Positions 1 to 9,158 are shown, counted from the stretch's first letter. The stretch: DNA of 64,000 bases from Streptomyces antimycoticus (GCF_005405925.1 NZ_BJHV01000001.1:744001-808000); one strand, 5' to 3'. Notes: generated by a model from the sequence alone, not told the origin. Made by a program: numbers and translations.

Positions 1-1042
1 CGACGGCGATGAGCCAGGCGAGGATGATCGGCGAGATGGACCAGTCGTCCGTGAGGTCCTTGATGTAGTCGGAGATCCCGCCCTCGACCAGGACCTCCTT
101 GAAGGCGCCGCCGGCCCCGATGACCAGCAGGATCATCGCCATCGCCTGGGCCGCCGAGTTGCAGGAGGCGCTGACCTCGGCCAGGCTCCGGCCGATCCGG
201 GGGCCGAACGCCCACACCGCCAGCAGCAGGGTCAGCAGCAGGGCGATCGGCGCGGAGCCGATGAAGGTGATGATGTGCAGGGCGGCGCTGTCGCCGGACA
301 CGGCCATGTCGGTCACCGCGGCACCGGCGATCAGCACCACCGGGACCAGGGCCACCGACAGCGACCAGCCGAGACCCGGCATCTCCTCCTCGGTGAAGGT
401 GCGCTCGCTGACCAGCCCCTTGGGGATCTCGGGGTCCATCCGCCGGACGAACGGAAGCCGCGGCCACACCAGGGCGATCAGCGCACCGGCCGGAACGGCG
501 ATGAACAGCCCGTAGAACAGGGTCAGGCCGACGGAGGCGTGGAAGGTCGAGGCCACCGCGGTGGGCCCGGGGTGCGGCGGCAGAAAGCTGTGCATGGTCG
601 ACAGGGCGATCGACATCGGAAGCCCGACCCACAGCAGGTTCTTCCGGGTGACCCGGACGATGGTGAACGCCACCGGCACGATGATGACGAAGGCGACCTC
701 GTAGAACATGGTCACGCCGATGAGCATGGCGGTGACCACCATCGCCACCTGGACCCAGCGCAGTCCGAAGGTGTCGATGAGGGTGTTGGCTATCCGCTGG
801 GCCGCGCCGCAGTCGCCCATGACCCGGCCGACCATGGCGCCGAGACCGACGACGAGCATGGTGTCGCCGATCTGGCCCCCGACGCCCTCTCCGAGGACAT
901 CGGGGATCTTCTCCACCTCGACCCCCTGCACCAGCGCGACGCCGACGGCCACGAGGAGGAGGGCGATGAAGCCGTTGAGCTTCAGCTTGGTCATGAGGAA
1001 CAGCAGGATCACCACGCTGATTCCGACGACGACGAGAGGCAT
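1..1042 (-). CDS. GntP-family gluconate/sugar-acid:H+ symporter, partial
   Basis: This minus-strand frame is open from the ATG at 1042 to the left edge, so the C-terminus lies outside the window. About 347 residues are visible. The protein starts MPLVVVGISVVILLFLMTK and is a run of hydrophobic helices. It has the GntP-family features of an early VGLGAMVGRVMGDCGAAQRIA stretch and a loop reading HSFLPPHPGPTA, a hallmark of this family. It should carry gluconate or a related sugar acid into the cell with protons. A ribosome-binding site (aaggggaa) precedes the start. It lies 181 bp downstream of the sugar-acid dehydratase on the same strand, so it is probably the uptake step of the same pathway. 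The exact substrate is inferred from that neighbour. Confidence 0.85.
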   Translation of the reverse strand, partial: MPLVVVGISVVILLFLMTKLKLNGFIALLLVAVGVALVQGVEVEKIPDVLGEGVGGQIGDTMLVVGLGAMVGRVMGDCGAAQRIANTLIDTFGLRWVQVAMVVTAMLIGVTMFYEVAFVIIVPVAFTIVRVTRKNLLWVGLPMSIALSTMHSFLPPHPGPTAVASTFHASVGLTLFYGLFIAVPAGALIALVWPRLPFVRRMDPEIPKGLVSERTFTEEEMPGLGWSLSVALVPVVLIAGAAVTDMAVSGDSAALHIITFIGSAPIALLLTLLLAVWAFGPRIGRSLAEVSASCNSAAQAMAMILLVIGAGGAFKEVLVEGGISDYIKDLTDDWSISPIILAWLIAV

Positions 1043-1223
1043 GTCTTCAGTTCCCCTTTGAACTGCGGCCGGTGAGCTGGAGGCTCGAGCGGATCGCCAC
1101 ACGGGCCAAGGAGTCCACGTACATGCACTCCGTCTATATATGAAGATGGAGGCTAGAGGGGTGAACACCGCTGGTCAATGGGTGTGCCCGTGGATTCGCG
1201 ATCGGCGCCGGTGCGAACCGGAC
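1043..1223 (-). promoter_or_regulatory. Leader region between dehydratase and GntP permease
   Basis: This 181-bp gap contains the AT-rich patch tctatatatgaag around 1133-1146, conspicuous in such GC-rich DNA. It could hold a separate promoter for the permease, read leftwards. No clear -35/-10 pair or operator could be assigned. Confidence 0.3.
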
Positions 1224-2402
1224 TTACCGGGCGCCGAATTCGGCCTTGGCGCCCGTCCAGGCGCGAGCCTGCTCGCTGAGGGTGATGCCGAGGCCGGGCC
1301 GTGCGGACACCCGCATCCGGCCGTCGCTGATCTGCAGCCGCTCGTTGAACAGCGGCTCCAGCCAGTCGAAATGCTCCACCCATGGCTCATGCGGATAGGC
1401 GGCCGCGAGATGGAGGTGGATCTCCATCGCGAAGTGCGGGGCGAGTTGCAGATGGTGCTGCTCGGCGAGGGTGGCCAGCTTGAGGAACTGGGTGATGCCA
1501 CCGATGCGCGGTGCGTCGGGCTGAATGATGTCCGCCGCGTTGTGGCGTATCAGCTCCCAGTGTTCGGCGACGCTGGCCAGCATCTCCCCGGTGGCCACGG
1601 GGGTGTCCAGCGAGGCGGCGAGGGCCGCGTGGCCCGGTGCGTCATAGGCGTCCAGCGGCTCCTCGATCCAGACCAGGCCGAACTCCTCGAAGGCGCGCCC
1701 CATGCGCTGTGCGGTGGGCCGGTCCCACTGCTGATTGGCGTCGACCATCAGCGGCACATCGTCGCCCAGGTGCTCCCGTACGGCGGTCAGCCGGCGCAGG
1801 TCCTCCTTGCCGTCCGGCTGCCCCACCTTGATCTTGATACCGCCGATTCCGCTGGCCAGGGAGGCCGTCGCATTCTCCAGAACCTGCTCGGTCGGCGTGT
1901 GCAGAAAGCCGCCCGAGGTGTTGTAGCAGCGGACGGTGTCGCGGTGTGCGCCCAGCAGCTTGGCCAGCGGCAGCCCGGCCCGCTTGGCCTTGAGGTCCCA
2001 CAGGGCGATGTCGAAGGCCGCCACCGCCTGGGTGGACAGCCCGCTGCGGCCCACGGAGGCACCCGCCCACACCAGCTTGGTCCAGATCTTGCCGATGTCG
2101 CTGGGGTCCTCGCCGAGGAGGGTGGGCGCGATCTCCTGGGCGTGGGCGAACTGGCCGGGCCCTCCCGCGCGCTTGGAGTAGCTGAAGCCGATGCCCTCGT
2201 GTCCCTCCTCGGTGGCGAGTTCGACGAAGAGGAAGGCCACCTCCGTCATCGGCTTCTGGCGCCCGGTGAGCACCTTGGCGTCGCTGATGGGCGTGGCCAG
2301 GGGAAGGACGACCGAGGACACTCGGATCCAGGAGACCCGGTCGAGGGTTGCCTCACCTGCCTGCTGCGCGGTGTGCGTTGCCGTATGCGATGTGGTCACC
2401 AC
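1224..2402 (-). CDS. L-talarate/galactarate dehydratase-like enolase-superfamily enzyme
   Basis: The 392-residue protein belongs to the mandelate-racemase subgroup of the enolase superfamily and should dehydrate an aldarate (L-talarate or galactarate) in the cytoplasm. The expected catalytic residues are all present: KIK at 190-192 with the base Lys192, metal ligands Asp221 (MVDANQQW), Glu247 (WIEEPLD) and Glu273 (ATGEM), and the second base His323 (APHFAMEIH). All sit at a constant offset of five from the numbering I recall for the Salmonella TalrD/GalrD enzyme (K197, D226, E252, E278, H328), which supports the substrate call over glucarate or galactonate dehydratase. Translation starts at a GTG. 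It is divergent from the LysR gene and upstream of the GntP permease, so all three likely form one catabolic unit. Confidence 0.82.
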   Translation of the reverse strand: MVTTSHTATHTAQQAGEATLDRVSWIRVSSVVLPLATPISDAKVLTGRQKPMTEVAFLFVELATEEGHEGIGFSYSKRAGGPGQFAHAQEIAPTLLGEDPSDIGKIWTKLVWAGASVGRSGLSTQAVAAFDIALWDLKAKRAGLPLAKLLGAHRDTVRCYNTSGGFLHTPTEQVLENATASLASGIGGIKIKVGQPDGKEDLRRLTAVREHLGDDVPLMVDANQQWDRPTAQRMGRAFEEFGLVWIEEPLDAYDAPGHAALAASLDTPVATGEMLASVAEHWELIRHNAADIIQPDAPRIGGITQFLKLATLAEQHHLQLAPHFAMEIHLHLAAAYPHEPWVEHFDWLEPLFNERLQISDGRMRVSARPGLGITLSEQARAWTGAKAEFGAR

Positions 2403-2497
2403 GTGTTGTCCCTGTGTGTGGGCCCGTATGCGGGCGGTGGATATCGCCGGATCCGCCCCGGGGCGGCCGGCGAGCTCCTTTGCAAGCTAAGGTCGCC

Positions 2498-2512
2498 AGA
2501 CGATCTACGTCT
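2498..2512. promoter_or_regulatory. Candidate LysR operator in the divergent promoter
   Basis: A perfect inverted repeat AGACG-ATCTA-CGTCT lies in the gap between the dehydratase and the LysR gene, next to the AT-rich stretch aacttaaaattgg. Its position, spacing and 15-bp size suit a LysR-type site controlling both genes. The assignment is positional. Confidence 0.5.
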
Positions 2513-2551
2513 AACTTAAAATTGGCATGCGTTGATACCGGGAGAGCATCG

Positions 2552-3454
2552 TTGTTCACGCTCATGCAACTCATCAGCTTTGTGACGGTCGCCGAGGAGC
2601 TGCATTTCACCCGGGCCGCGGAGCGGCTGAAGATGACCCAGCCGCCGCTGAGTCGCCAGATCCAGCTGCTGGAGACCGAGTTGCGGGTCCAGCTGCTGGA
2701 GCGCACCAACCGCTCGGTGCGGCTCACCCCCGCGGGACGTGCCTTCCTCACCGAGGCCCGCCGTATTCTTCGCCAGTCCGAGCACGCCGTCCTCGCCGCG
2801 CGGCAGGTGGCGACGGGCGAGGCGGGGTCCATCGCCATCGGCTTCACGGCGGCCAGCGCCCACTCCGTACTCGGCACCCTGCTGGAGATCGCCCGTGCGG
2901 TCATGCCGGGCGCGGAGATCACCCTGCGCGAGATGGTCACCCGGGACCAACTGGAGGCCGTCACCGAGCAGAGCCTGGACCTGGGCCTGGTACGGCCCTC
3001 GGTCACCGGACCGGATCTGCGCTCCAGGCCCGCGGCCCGGGAGAGGCTGCTCGCCGCCCTGCCGACGGGACATCCGCTGGCGGCGGGCGAAGGGCCGCTC
3101 CAGGTGGCCGACTTCGACGGGCAGGACCTGCTGATGTACTCGCCCATCGAGGCGCGCTACTTCAACGAGCTGCTCATCAGCATCTTCCGCGCCGCACACG
3201 CCACCCCGGTCTTCTCCCAGTATCTGAGCCAGGTCCACACCATCTTGGCCCTGGTGAACGGCGGCTGGGGCGTGGCCCTGGTCCCGGAGACCGCCGCCCG
3301 GCCGCGCTACCCGAACATCGTCTTCAGATCGGTGGAGCTGACCACTCCGGAGCCGGTAGAACTCAACCTCGTGTGGCGTAAGAACAACGACAACCCGGCG
3401 CTGCACGCACTGCTCCGCCACGCGGCCGCCCTCCTCCCCGTCCAAGGATGCTGA
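2552..3454 (+). CDS. LysR-family transcriptional regulator
   Basis: The protein (300 residues from TTG 2552, 296 from ATG 2564) has an N-terminal winged helix-turn-helix (FVTVAEELHFTRAAERL, then QPPLSRQIQLLE). A LysR substrate-binding domain follows, with the typical GWGVALVPE motif near its end. I chose TTG 2552 because ggagag sits 5 bp before it, but ATG 2564 is a real alternative. The open frame continues upstream into the divergent promoter, which is not credible as coding. The likely role is an aldarate-responsive activator of the divergent dehydratase and permease genes, as is common for LysR proteins in this layout. Confidence 0.85.
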   Translation: MFTLMQLISFVTVAEELHFTRAAERLKMTQPPLSRQIQLLETELRVQLLERTNRSVRLTPAGRAFLTEARRILRQSEHAVLAARQVATGEAGSIAIGFTAASAHSVLGTLLEIARAVMPGAEITLREMVTRDQLEAVTEQSLDLGLVRPSVTGPDLRSRPAARERLLAALPTGHPLAAGEGPLQVADFDGQDLLMYSPIEARYFNELLISIFRAAHATPVFSQYLSQVHTILALVNGGWGVALVPETAARPRYPNIVFRSVELTTPEPVELNLVWRKNNDNPALHALLRHAAALLPVQGC

Positions 3455-3530
3455 CCGCCGACAAGTACGGAGCGGCCGTCACCGGAGTGGCGATGCCGCT
3501 GATCGCGGTCCGGTCCTGAGGCCCCGACCA

Positions 3531-3572
3531 GTCATGAAGTCCCGGCCGCGTCATGAACCGGCCACGTCATGA
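3531..3572 (+). repeat. Three short gtcatga direct repeats
   Basis: The heptamer gtcatga occurs at 3531, 3550 and 3566, each in a similar cggcc(g/a)cgtcatga(a) context. It lies just before the ribosome-binding site of the next gene. It may be a leftover local duplication or a binding site. Confidence 0.45.
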
Positions 3573-3587
3573 AAAGGAGCTCTTCCC

Positions 3588-4112
3588 ATGACCACTCCCC
3601 CGGCCACTCCTCGCGCACGACGCGTCGCGGTGCCCCGGGCGCTGGCGGCCCGTGACGACCTCGCGGACGCCCACTACGCCTCGGCGTTCGCCTTACCGGT
3701 CCCGCGGGCCGGGGCCCTGACCGCCGAGCAGTGGGCGCGGACAGTCTTCGAGGGCGCTCCGGCTCCCCTGCGGCGGTTTCTGGTGCTGGGCTGGACGCTG
3801 GGGCTCGGCCTCCGGCTGGGCCCCAGGACCTCGCCGCGCCATGTCCTGGGATGGGCCGTCTCGGACGCGGCGGACCACTCGCTGACCCTGACCGCGGGCT
3901 CCCCGCTGGTGGCCGCGCACAACGTCGTGGCCGTCGAGGACGCGAGGGTCCTGTGGGCGACCTTCGTACGGTTCGACCGGCCCGCCGGCCGCCCGCTGTG
4001 GGCCCTGGCCGCGCCGATCCACCACCGGACGGTTCCCCGGCTCCTCCGGCGCGCGGTGCGCGATGCCGCGTCGGCCGGGGAAACCACCCGCGGTGACGGC
4101 CGGTTGTCGTAG
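3588..4112 (+). CDS. DUF2867-like protein
   Basis: This 174-residue protein resembles the small DUF2867 family (ARTVFEGAPAPLRRFLVLGW, then GPRTSPRHVLGW). Function is not established; the fold is thought to be related to polyketide-cyclase/START-like proteins. There is no signal peptide or clear membrane segment. A good ribosome-binding site (aaaaggag) precedes the ATG. Codon 36 (3693-3695) is TTA, rare in Streptomyces, so translation may depend on the bldA leucyl-tRNA. The gene stands alone between a LysR regulator and a P450 on the same strand. Confidence 0.6.
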   Translation: MTTPPATPRARRVAVPRALAARDDLADAHYASAFALPVPRAGALTAEQWARTVFEGAPAPLRRFLVLGWTLGLGLRLGPRTSPRHVLGWAVSDAADHSLTLTAGSPLVAAHNVVAVEDARVLWATFVRFDRPAGRPLWALAAPIHHRTVPRLLRRAVRDAASAGETTRGDGRLS

Positions 4113-4195
4113 CCCCCGGTCGCGTCGCCCGGCCCGGCGGCCCGAGCTACGCTCAAAAGGGAGGGACTCGGTTCGCCTTCGAAGGGAACGTTTCC

Positions 4196-5452
4196 GTGTC
4201 CGTCACATCACGCGCGTCGACTCCGGCGCCGCTGCCCAGACATCGCGACTGCCCCTTCGACCCGCCCGGTGCCTACGAGGCGCTGCGCGAGGAGGGCGGG
4301 GCCGGCCGGCTGGCCTTTCCGGACGGCAAGGTGGGCTGGCTGCTCACCCGGCACGAGGACGTGGCGCAGTTGCTGGAGGACGACCGGTTCAGTTCGGACC
4401 GCCGCCGGACCTCCTCGCCGGTGCACGCGTTTCCGGTCCGCCCGGACGATCGCCGCATGCTGGGGTCGTTCATCGGCATGGACCCACCCGAGCACACCCG
4501 CTACCGGCGGCTGCTGAGCAAGTGGTTCACCGCCCGGGGGATGCGGCGGCTGCAGCCCCGGATCGAGGAGATCGTCGACGGCCACCTGGCCGCGATGGAG
4601 CGCGCCGGCCCACCGGCCGACCTCGTGACGGCCTTCGCCCAGCCGATCCCGTCGCTGGTGATCTGCGAGCTGCTGGGGGTGCCGTACGAGGACCGGGCCG
4701 ACTTCCAGCGGTGGGCCACCGTTCTGCTCCGGATCGGCCAGGGCGAGGACGAGGTCTACGCGGCCCGGGACGCGCTGTGGGAGTACATGCGGGAGCTGAT
4801 CGGCACCAAGCGGCACCGGCCGGACGAGGCGCTGCTCTCCCGTCTGGTCAACGGCGAGCACGGCGCGCCCGGCGGCTCCGGCACCGCCACGGCGGCCGGG
4901 CTGACCGACGAGGAGCTGACCGGTGTGGGGCTGCTGCTGCTCATCGCGGGCCATGAGACGACGGCGAACATGCTGGCCCTGGGCACCTACGCCCTGCTGC
5001 GCCACCCCGAGCAGTCGCGGCTGGTGCGGGAGCGGCCCGAGGTGATCGACCACGCGGTCGAGGAGCTGCTGCGGTATCTGACCATCGTCCAGTTCGGGAC
5101 GGTACGGGTGGCCCGGGAGGATCTCGAGATCGCCGGGGCGCGGGTGCGGGCCGGGGAGACGGTCGTCGGGTCGCTCGCCTCGGCCAACCGGGACCCCTCG
5201 CGGTTCGCCGACCCCGACACCCTGGACGTCACCCGCGAGACCGCCGATCAGATCGCCTTCGGCCACGGCATTCACCAGTGCCTGGGCCAGCACCTGGCGC
5301 GGATGGAGATGCGGACGGGCTTTCCCGCCCTGCTGCGGCGCTTCCCCACGCTGCGCCTGGCCGTGCCGCCGGACGAGGTGCCCCTGCGCCACGACATGCT
5401 GATCTACGGCGTCCATCGGCTCCCGGTCACCTGGGACCGGGCCGTCGGTTAG
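4196..5452 (+). CDS. Cytochrome P450 (class I, bacterial)
   Basis: The 418-residue soluble P450 has all core motifs: I-helix AGHETT, K-helix EELLRYL (ExxR), and heme loop FGHGIHQCLGQ with the axial Cys at residue 362. It hydroxylates an unknown substrate and needs ferredoxin and reductase partners, none of which is next to it. Overall it looks like the CYP105/CYP107 type. It starts at GTG 4196, preceded by gaaggga. Its stop overlaps by 4 bp the stop of the convergent RsbW-like gene. It lies more than 20 kb from the NRPS genes with unrelated genes between, so a role in that pathway is not supported. Confidence 0.9.
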   Translation: MSVTSRASTPAPLPRHRDCPFDPPGAYEALREEGGAGRLAFPDGKVGWLLTRHEDVAQLLEDDRFSSDRRRTSSPVHAFPVRPDDRRMLGSFIGMDPPEHTRYRRLLSKWFTARGMRRLQPRIEEIVDGHLAAMERAGPPADLVTAFAQPIPSLVICELLGVPYEDRADFQRWATVLLRIGQGEDEVYAARDALWEYMRELIGTKRHRPDEALLSRLVNGEHGAPGGSGTATAAGLTDEELTGVGLLLLIAGHETTANMLALGTYALLRHPEQSRLVRERPEVIDHAVEELLRYLTIVQFGTVRVAREDLEIAGARVRAGETVVGSLASANRDPSRFADPDTLDVTRETADQIAFGHGIHQCLGQHLARMEMRTGFPALLRRFPTLRLAVPPDEVPLRHDMLIYGVHRLPVTWDRAVG

Positions 5453-6009
5453 GCGACCGGCAGGTCCGCCCACCAGGTGATGCCCTCATGGCAGGAGTGG
5501 CTGCCGTGGCGCGTGGACAGCGCGGTGACGATCCCGAGCCCGCGGCCGTGCTCATCGGGCTCGATGTCCTCGTCCGCCCGCTGACCGGCGGGCACCGGGC
5601 CGCCGTCGGTGACCTCGATGCGCAGGCCGGCGGAGCCCTCGCACTCGGTCCAGCGCAGCCGCAGCACGGCCGGGGGCAGGGCGTGCAGGATCGCGTTGGT
5701 GACCAGTTCCGAGATCACCATGAGCGCCTCGTCGAGGCAGTCGGCCGACAGCTCCCATTCGGTCAGCAGCGTGTGCGCCCGCCGCCGCACGGCGGCGACG
5801 GCCTCGCAGATGTGCGGGACCGGGAGGACATGGCCGTCCCCCTCGTCCGCCGCGGGCCGTTCCGGGACCTCGTCGCGTGTCGCCACCGGCGCCAGCAGGG
5901 GGTCCGGATCCGGCGCCTGGGAGCCGATGAGACGGGCGCCGGTGAAATCGACGGTCTCCGCGGCCTGCCCGGTGACGCCGGGCTTCGGGTAGCTCAGTGG
6001 TTCCGCCAC
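5449..6009 (-). CDS. RsbW-like ATP-binding protein (anti-sigma regulatory kinase family)
   Basis: The C-terminal half of this 186-residue protein is a GHKL/HATPase_c_2 domain of the SpoIIAB/RsbW type. The N box is ELVTNAILHA, the G1 box EVTDGGP and the G2 box EHGRGLGIV. The first 60 residues are low-complexity and acidic. Such proteins are abundant in Streptomyces and may bind a sigma factor or phosphorylate an anti-anti-sigma protein; no partner lies beside this one. It starts at GTG 6009 with the strong ribosome-binding site ggaggaga. Confidence 0.8.
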   Translation of the reverse strand: MAEPLSYPKPGVTGQAAETVDFTGARLIGSQAPDPDPLLAPVATRDEVPERPAADEGDGHVLPVPHICEAVAAVRRRAHTLLTEWELSADCLDEALMVISELVTNAILHALPPAVLRLRWTECEGSAGLRIEVTDGGPVPAGQRADEDIEPDEHGRGLGIVTALSTRHGSHSCHEGITWWADLPVA

Positions 6010-6146
6010 GTCTCCTCCTCTCCGAGCCGGGTGGGTTGTCTGTGCCGGGCACCCTTCGGGTCACCTTTTGGCATCCTGGTCTTCTTGTCCCGATACGGAC
6101 GCTATGGCCCCTACCCACCGGGGTCAACGAATCCGAGTCGGCATTA

Positions 6147-6158
6147 CCGAACGTTTGG
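6147..6158. promoter_or_regulatory. Candidate IclR/GylR operator
   Basis: The near-palindrome CCGAAC-GTTTGG (5 of 6 positions pair) lies 50 bp before the IclR-family gene, in the gap shared with the divergent RsbW-like gene. Its position suits an autoregulatory site. Assignment is by position and symmetry only. Confidence 0.35.
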
Positions 6159-6207
6159 CGTTTTCGCCGACAGGCTGTGCCACTGGCCGAAGAGCTACGA
6201 TCGCGTC

Positions 6208-6975
6208 ATGGCCGGCCCGGTGCAGTCCATCGAGCGGGCGGCGGCGATTCTGCGGCTGCTCGCCCAGGGCTCCGGTCGGCTCAGTCTGGGCGAGGTGGCC
6301 GCCTCGCTCGGCCTCGCCAAAGGCACCGCGCACGGCATTCTGCGCACGCTGCAGAGCGTCGACTTCGTCGAACAGGACAAGGCGACGGGGAAGTACCAGC
6401 TCGGCGCGGCGCTGCTGCACCTGGGGACCAGCTATCTCGACATCAACGAGCTGCGGTCCCGCTCCATCAACTGGACCGACGCCCTGGCCGCCCGCAGCGG
6501 TGAGGCGGTCCGTCTCGGAGTGCCCCTGGAGGGCAAGGTCCTCATCGTCCACCACGTCTTCCGGCCCGATGACACCTTCCAGACCCTGGACGTGGGCTCG
6601 CTGCTCCCCCTGCACGCCAGCGCGCTGGGCAAGATCCTGCTGGCGTACGGGGCGACCCCTCTGGAGCCGCTCATGGAAACCCAACCGGAGAACTACACCC
6701 GTCATACGCTCGTCTCTCCCCAGCAGCTCAGCCGGGCGATGGGCGAGATACGCGAGAACGGGTGGGCGGTCGCGACCGAGGAGATGATGGTGGGCGAGGC
6801 CGATATCGCCGCGCCGATCCGCGGGCAGGGCGGCCTGGTGGTGGGCGCCGTCGGCATCTCCGGCGCCGTGGACCGCCTCTGCGACAGCAAGGGCCGCCCT
6901 CATCCCTCACTCGTCGGGCTGACGCGCGACGCCGCCCGGGCGATCTCCCGCGATCTCGGCGCGGCCCGCTGGTGA
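6208..6975 (+). CDS. gylR: IclR-family regulator, GylR-like
   Basis: The 255-residue protein has an N-terminal winged helix ([16 protein letters not shown], then [18 protein letters not shown]) and an IclR effector domain ([13 protein letters not shown], then [19 protein letters not shown]). Length and sequence style match GylR, the glycerol-responsive repressor of Streptomyces. The open frame extends far upstream; I start at ATG 6208, where the family normally begins. The next gene, 43 bp on, is a glycerol kinase, which supports a glycerol role. The usual glpF and glpD neighbours are absent, so this may be a paralogous or reduced version of the gyl operon. Confidence 0.8.
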   Translation: MAGPVQSIERAAAILRLLAQGSGRLSLGEVAASLGLAKGTAHGILRTLQSVDFVEQDKATGKYQLGAALLHLGTSYLDINELRSRSINWTDALAARSGEAVRLGVPLEGKVLIVHHVFRPDDTFQTLDVGSLLPLHASALGKILLAYGATPLEPLMETQPENYTRHTLVSPQQLSRAMGEIRENGWAVATEEMMVGEADIAAPIRGQGGLVVGAVGISGAVDRLCDSKGRPHPSLVGLTRDAARAISRDLGAARW

Positions 6976-7018
6976 CGCCCCATGCCCTGCTCGAACCCGC
7001 CCGAAGGCAGGCCAGGCC

Positions 7019-8524
7019 ATGGTTGAACGCTATGTGATGTCCATCGACCAGGGCACCATGTCCACCCGGTGCATCCTCTTCGACCACCAGGGACGGCTGG
7101 TCTCGGTCGGCCAGCGAGAACATGAGCAGTACTTCTCCAAGCCCGGCTGGGCCGAGCACGACCCCGCCGAGATCTGGTCCCATCTGCGCCGTGTGGTCGT
7201 GCCCCGGGCGCTGGAGGGCGCGGGGATCCGGCCCGAGCAGATCGTGGCCATCGGCATCGCCAATCAGCGCGAGACCACGGTGGTGTGGGACCGGCGCACC
7301 GGCGTTCCCGTGTGCCACGCCATCACCTGGCAGGACACCCGTACCAGCGGCTATGTCGAGGAGCTGCGGCGGACCACCGGTGACGACTTCTTCCTCGAAC
7401 GCTGCGGACTGTCGCCCACGACCTACTTCTCCGCCCCACGGCTGCGCTGGCTGTTCGACCATGTCGACGGCCTGCGCGAGCGCGCGGGGCGTGGGGACGT
7501 GCTGTTCGGCACGATGGAGAGCTGGCTGATCTGGAACCTCACCGGCGGGCCCGACGGCGGACTGCACCTCACCGACGCCACCAACGCCAGCCGCACCATG
7601 CTGATGAACATCCGCAGCCTGACCTGGGACGATGAGCTGCTGGCCTATTTCGATGTGCCCCGGGCGATGCTGCCGGAGATCCGCCCTTCCGCCGAGTGCT
7701 ACGGCATGGCCCGCGCCCTGCTGCCGCAGGTCCCGATCTGCGCCGCGCTCGGCGATCAGCAGGCGGCGCTGTTCGGGCAGACGTGTTTCGCCAGCGGCGA
7801 GGCGAAGTGCACCTACGGCACCGGCAGCTTCCTCCTGCTCAACACCGGCACCGAGCTCGTACGGTCCCGGCACGGGCTGCTGACCACGGTGGGCTACAAA
7901 GTGGGCGACGAGCCGACGGTCTACGCCCTGGAGGGCCCGATCGCCGTCACCGGCTCGCTGGTGCAGTGGTTCCGCGACCGGCTAGGCATGATCCACAGCG
8001 CCCCCGAGATCGAGACCCTGGCCCGCGGCGTCGAGGACAACGGCGGCTGCTACATCGTCCCCGCCTTCTCCGGGCTTTTCGCCCCGCACTGGCGCAGCGA
8101 CGCGCGGGGGGTGATCGTCGGGCTCACCTCGTACATCACCAAGGGGCATCTGGCCCGGGCCGTGCTGGAGGCCACCGGGTGGCAGACCCGGGAGGTGGTC
8201 GACGCCATGAACGCCGACTCGCCCCAGCCGCTGCGGCAGCTGAAGGTCGACGGCGGGATGACGTCGAACAATCTGCTGATGCAGTTCCTGGCCGATGTCC
8301 TGGACCTGCCCGTGGTGCGCCCCATGGTCTCTGAAACGGTCTCCCTCGGGGCCGCCTACGCCGCCGGGCTCGCCTCCGGCTACTGGCCCGATCTGGAGGG
8401 GCTGCGCCGCAACTGGCACCGCGCGGCCCAATGGATGCCCACGATGGACCCCGCGCGACGGGAGGCGGAGTACGAGAACTGGCAGCGGGCGGTCGAGCGG
8501 TCGCTGGGCTGGGCCAGGACGTAG
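7019..8524 (+). CDS. glpK: Glycerol kinase
   Basis: This 501-residue FGGY-family kinase phosphorylates glycerol to sn-glycerol 3-phosphate with ATP. The phosphate loop is DQGTMSTR, followed by ITWQDTR, the catalytic-Asp segment [11 protein letters not shown], and the FGGY signature in [16 protein letters not shown]. Length is almost exactly that of E. coli GlpK (502). The first loop reads GTM where most glycerol kinases have GTT, a small departure. It follows the IclR regulator and probably shares its transcript. A weak ribosome-binding site precedes ATG 7019. Confidence 0.92.
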   Translation: MVERYVMSIDQGTMSTRCILFDHQGRLVSVGQREHEQYFSKPGWAEHDPAEIWSHLRRVVVPRALEGAGIRPEQIVAIGIANQRETTVVWDRRTGVPVCHAITWQDTRTSGYVEELRRTTGDDFFLERCGLSPTTYFSAPRLRWLFDHVDGLRERAGRGDVLFGTMESWLIWNLTGGPDGGLHLTDATNASRTMLMNIRSLTWDDELLAYFDVPRAMLPEIRPSAECYGMARALLPQVPICAALGDQQAALFGQTCFASGEAKCTYGTGSFLLLNTGTELVRSRHGLLTTVGYKVGDEPTVYALEGPIAVTGSLVQWFRDRLGMIHSAPEIETLARGVEDNGGCYIVPAFSGLFAPHWRSDARGVIVGLTSYITKGHLARAVLEATGWQTREVVDAMNADSPQPLRQLKVDGGMTSNNLLMQFLADVLDLPVVRPMVSETVSLGAAYAAGLASGYWPDLEGLRRNWHRAAQWMPTMDPARREAEYENWQRAVERSLGWART

Positions 8525-8706
8525 CCCGGGGGCCCTTCCGGGCGGGCCAGGCCGGGCCCCGTCGGGCTCCCGGGGAAGAATCGAGCGCGAGGGAGACGTG
8601 TGAGTTCCATGAGGCGGGGTATTCGAGCCAGCCGCGGCTGTTGAAACCAGTCGCTCTGGGACCCAGAAACCTATGAAGACCCAAAACCCGATCCATGGAC
8701 GGAATC

Positions 8707-9108
8707 ATGACCAGCCCTTCCGATGAAAACGTCTCCGCCACCCAGCAGGCCCTCGGCGAGCTGGCGGCCGACCGGGCGGACGAGTCGGCGCTGAACACCC
8801 TTGCCAACAGTGAGGTCCTCCTCCCCTCCGCCGAGAGCGCGGAGGAGACCGACCCCCAGGCCGTGACCCTGCCCGTGTTCCAGCAGGAGGACGGCGCTCA
8901 GCTGGTACCGGTCTTCACCACTCCGGCCCGGATGCACCAGGCCCTGCCCCAGATCGAGCGGTACCACCTGGTGCCACTGGGCGCACTGGCCCAGGGATGG
9001 CCCTCCGAGGAGCTCTCCCTGACCATCGACGCGGGTGCCCCGGAGGCCGTCACCCTCTCGGCCACCGGCGTACGGAGCCTGCTCAGCGGCTCCGGTCCGG
9101 CCGCCTGA
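8707..9108 (+). CDS. SseB-domain protein
   Basis: The 133-residue protein resembles the N-terminal domain of SseB-like proteins (ALNTLANSEVLLPSA, then LVPVFTTPARMHQALP and LVPLGALAQGWP). Such proteins are common single genes in Streptomyces; their function is poorly defined. It has no signal peptide. ATG 8695 is possible, but ATG 8707 has the closer purine-rich stretch ggacgga. It follows glpK after a GC-rich gap of about 180 bp with no clear regulatory motif. Confidence 0.65.
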   Translation: MTSPSDENVSATQQALGELAADRADESALNTLANSEVLLPSAESAEETDPQAVTLPVFQQEDGAQLVPVFTTPARMHQALPQIERYHLVPLGALAQGWPSEELSLTIDAGAPEAVTLSATGVRSLLSGSGPAA

Positions 9109-9122
9109 CCTTTTTGGCCGCG

Positions 9123-9158
9123 GCGGCCCGTGCCCCTCTCTCCACGGGCACGGGCCGC
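9123..9158 (+). terminator. GC-rich hairpin after the SseB-like gene
   Basis: A perfect 13-bp inverted repeat (gcggcccgtgccc / gggcacgggccgc) encloses a 9-nt loop, 15 bp after the stop codon. There is no U-tract behind it, as is usual for Streptomyces terminators. Confidence 0.7.

Noticed and set aside
275..1075. Plus-strand ORF of 266 codons over the permease region
   Set aside because: His, Gly and Asp-rich shadow of the minus-strand GntP gene; no family resemblance.
3455..3530. Short in-frame peptide following the LysR stop
   Set aside because: About 22 codons with no start of its own and no ribosome-binding site; no evidence that it is translated.
9109..9122. Rho-independent terminator with U-tract at the ctttttgg run
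   Set aside because: The T-run precedes the hairpin on the plus strand and becomes an A-run after it on the minus strand, so it is not a canonical terminator tail in either direction. Only the hairpin is annotated.
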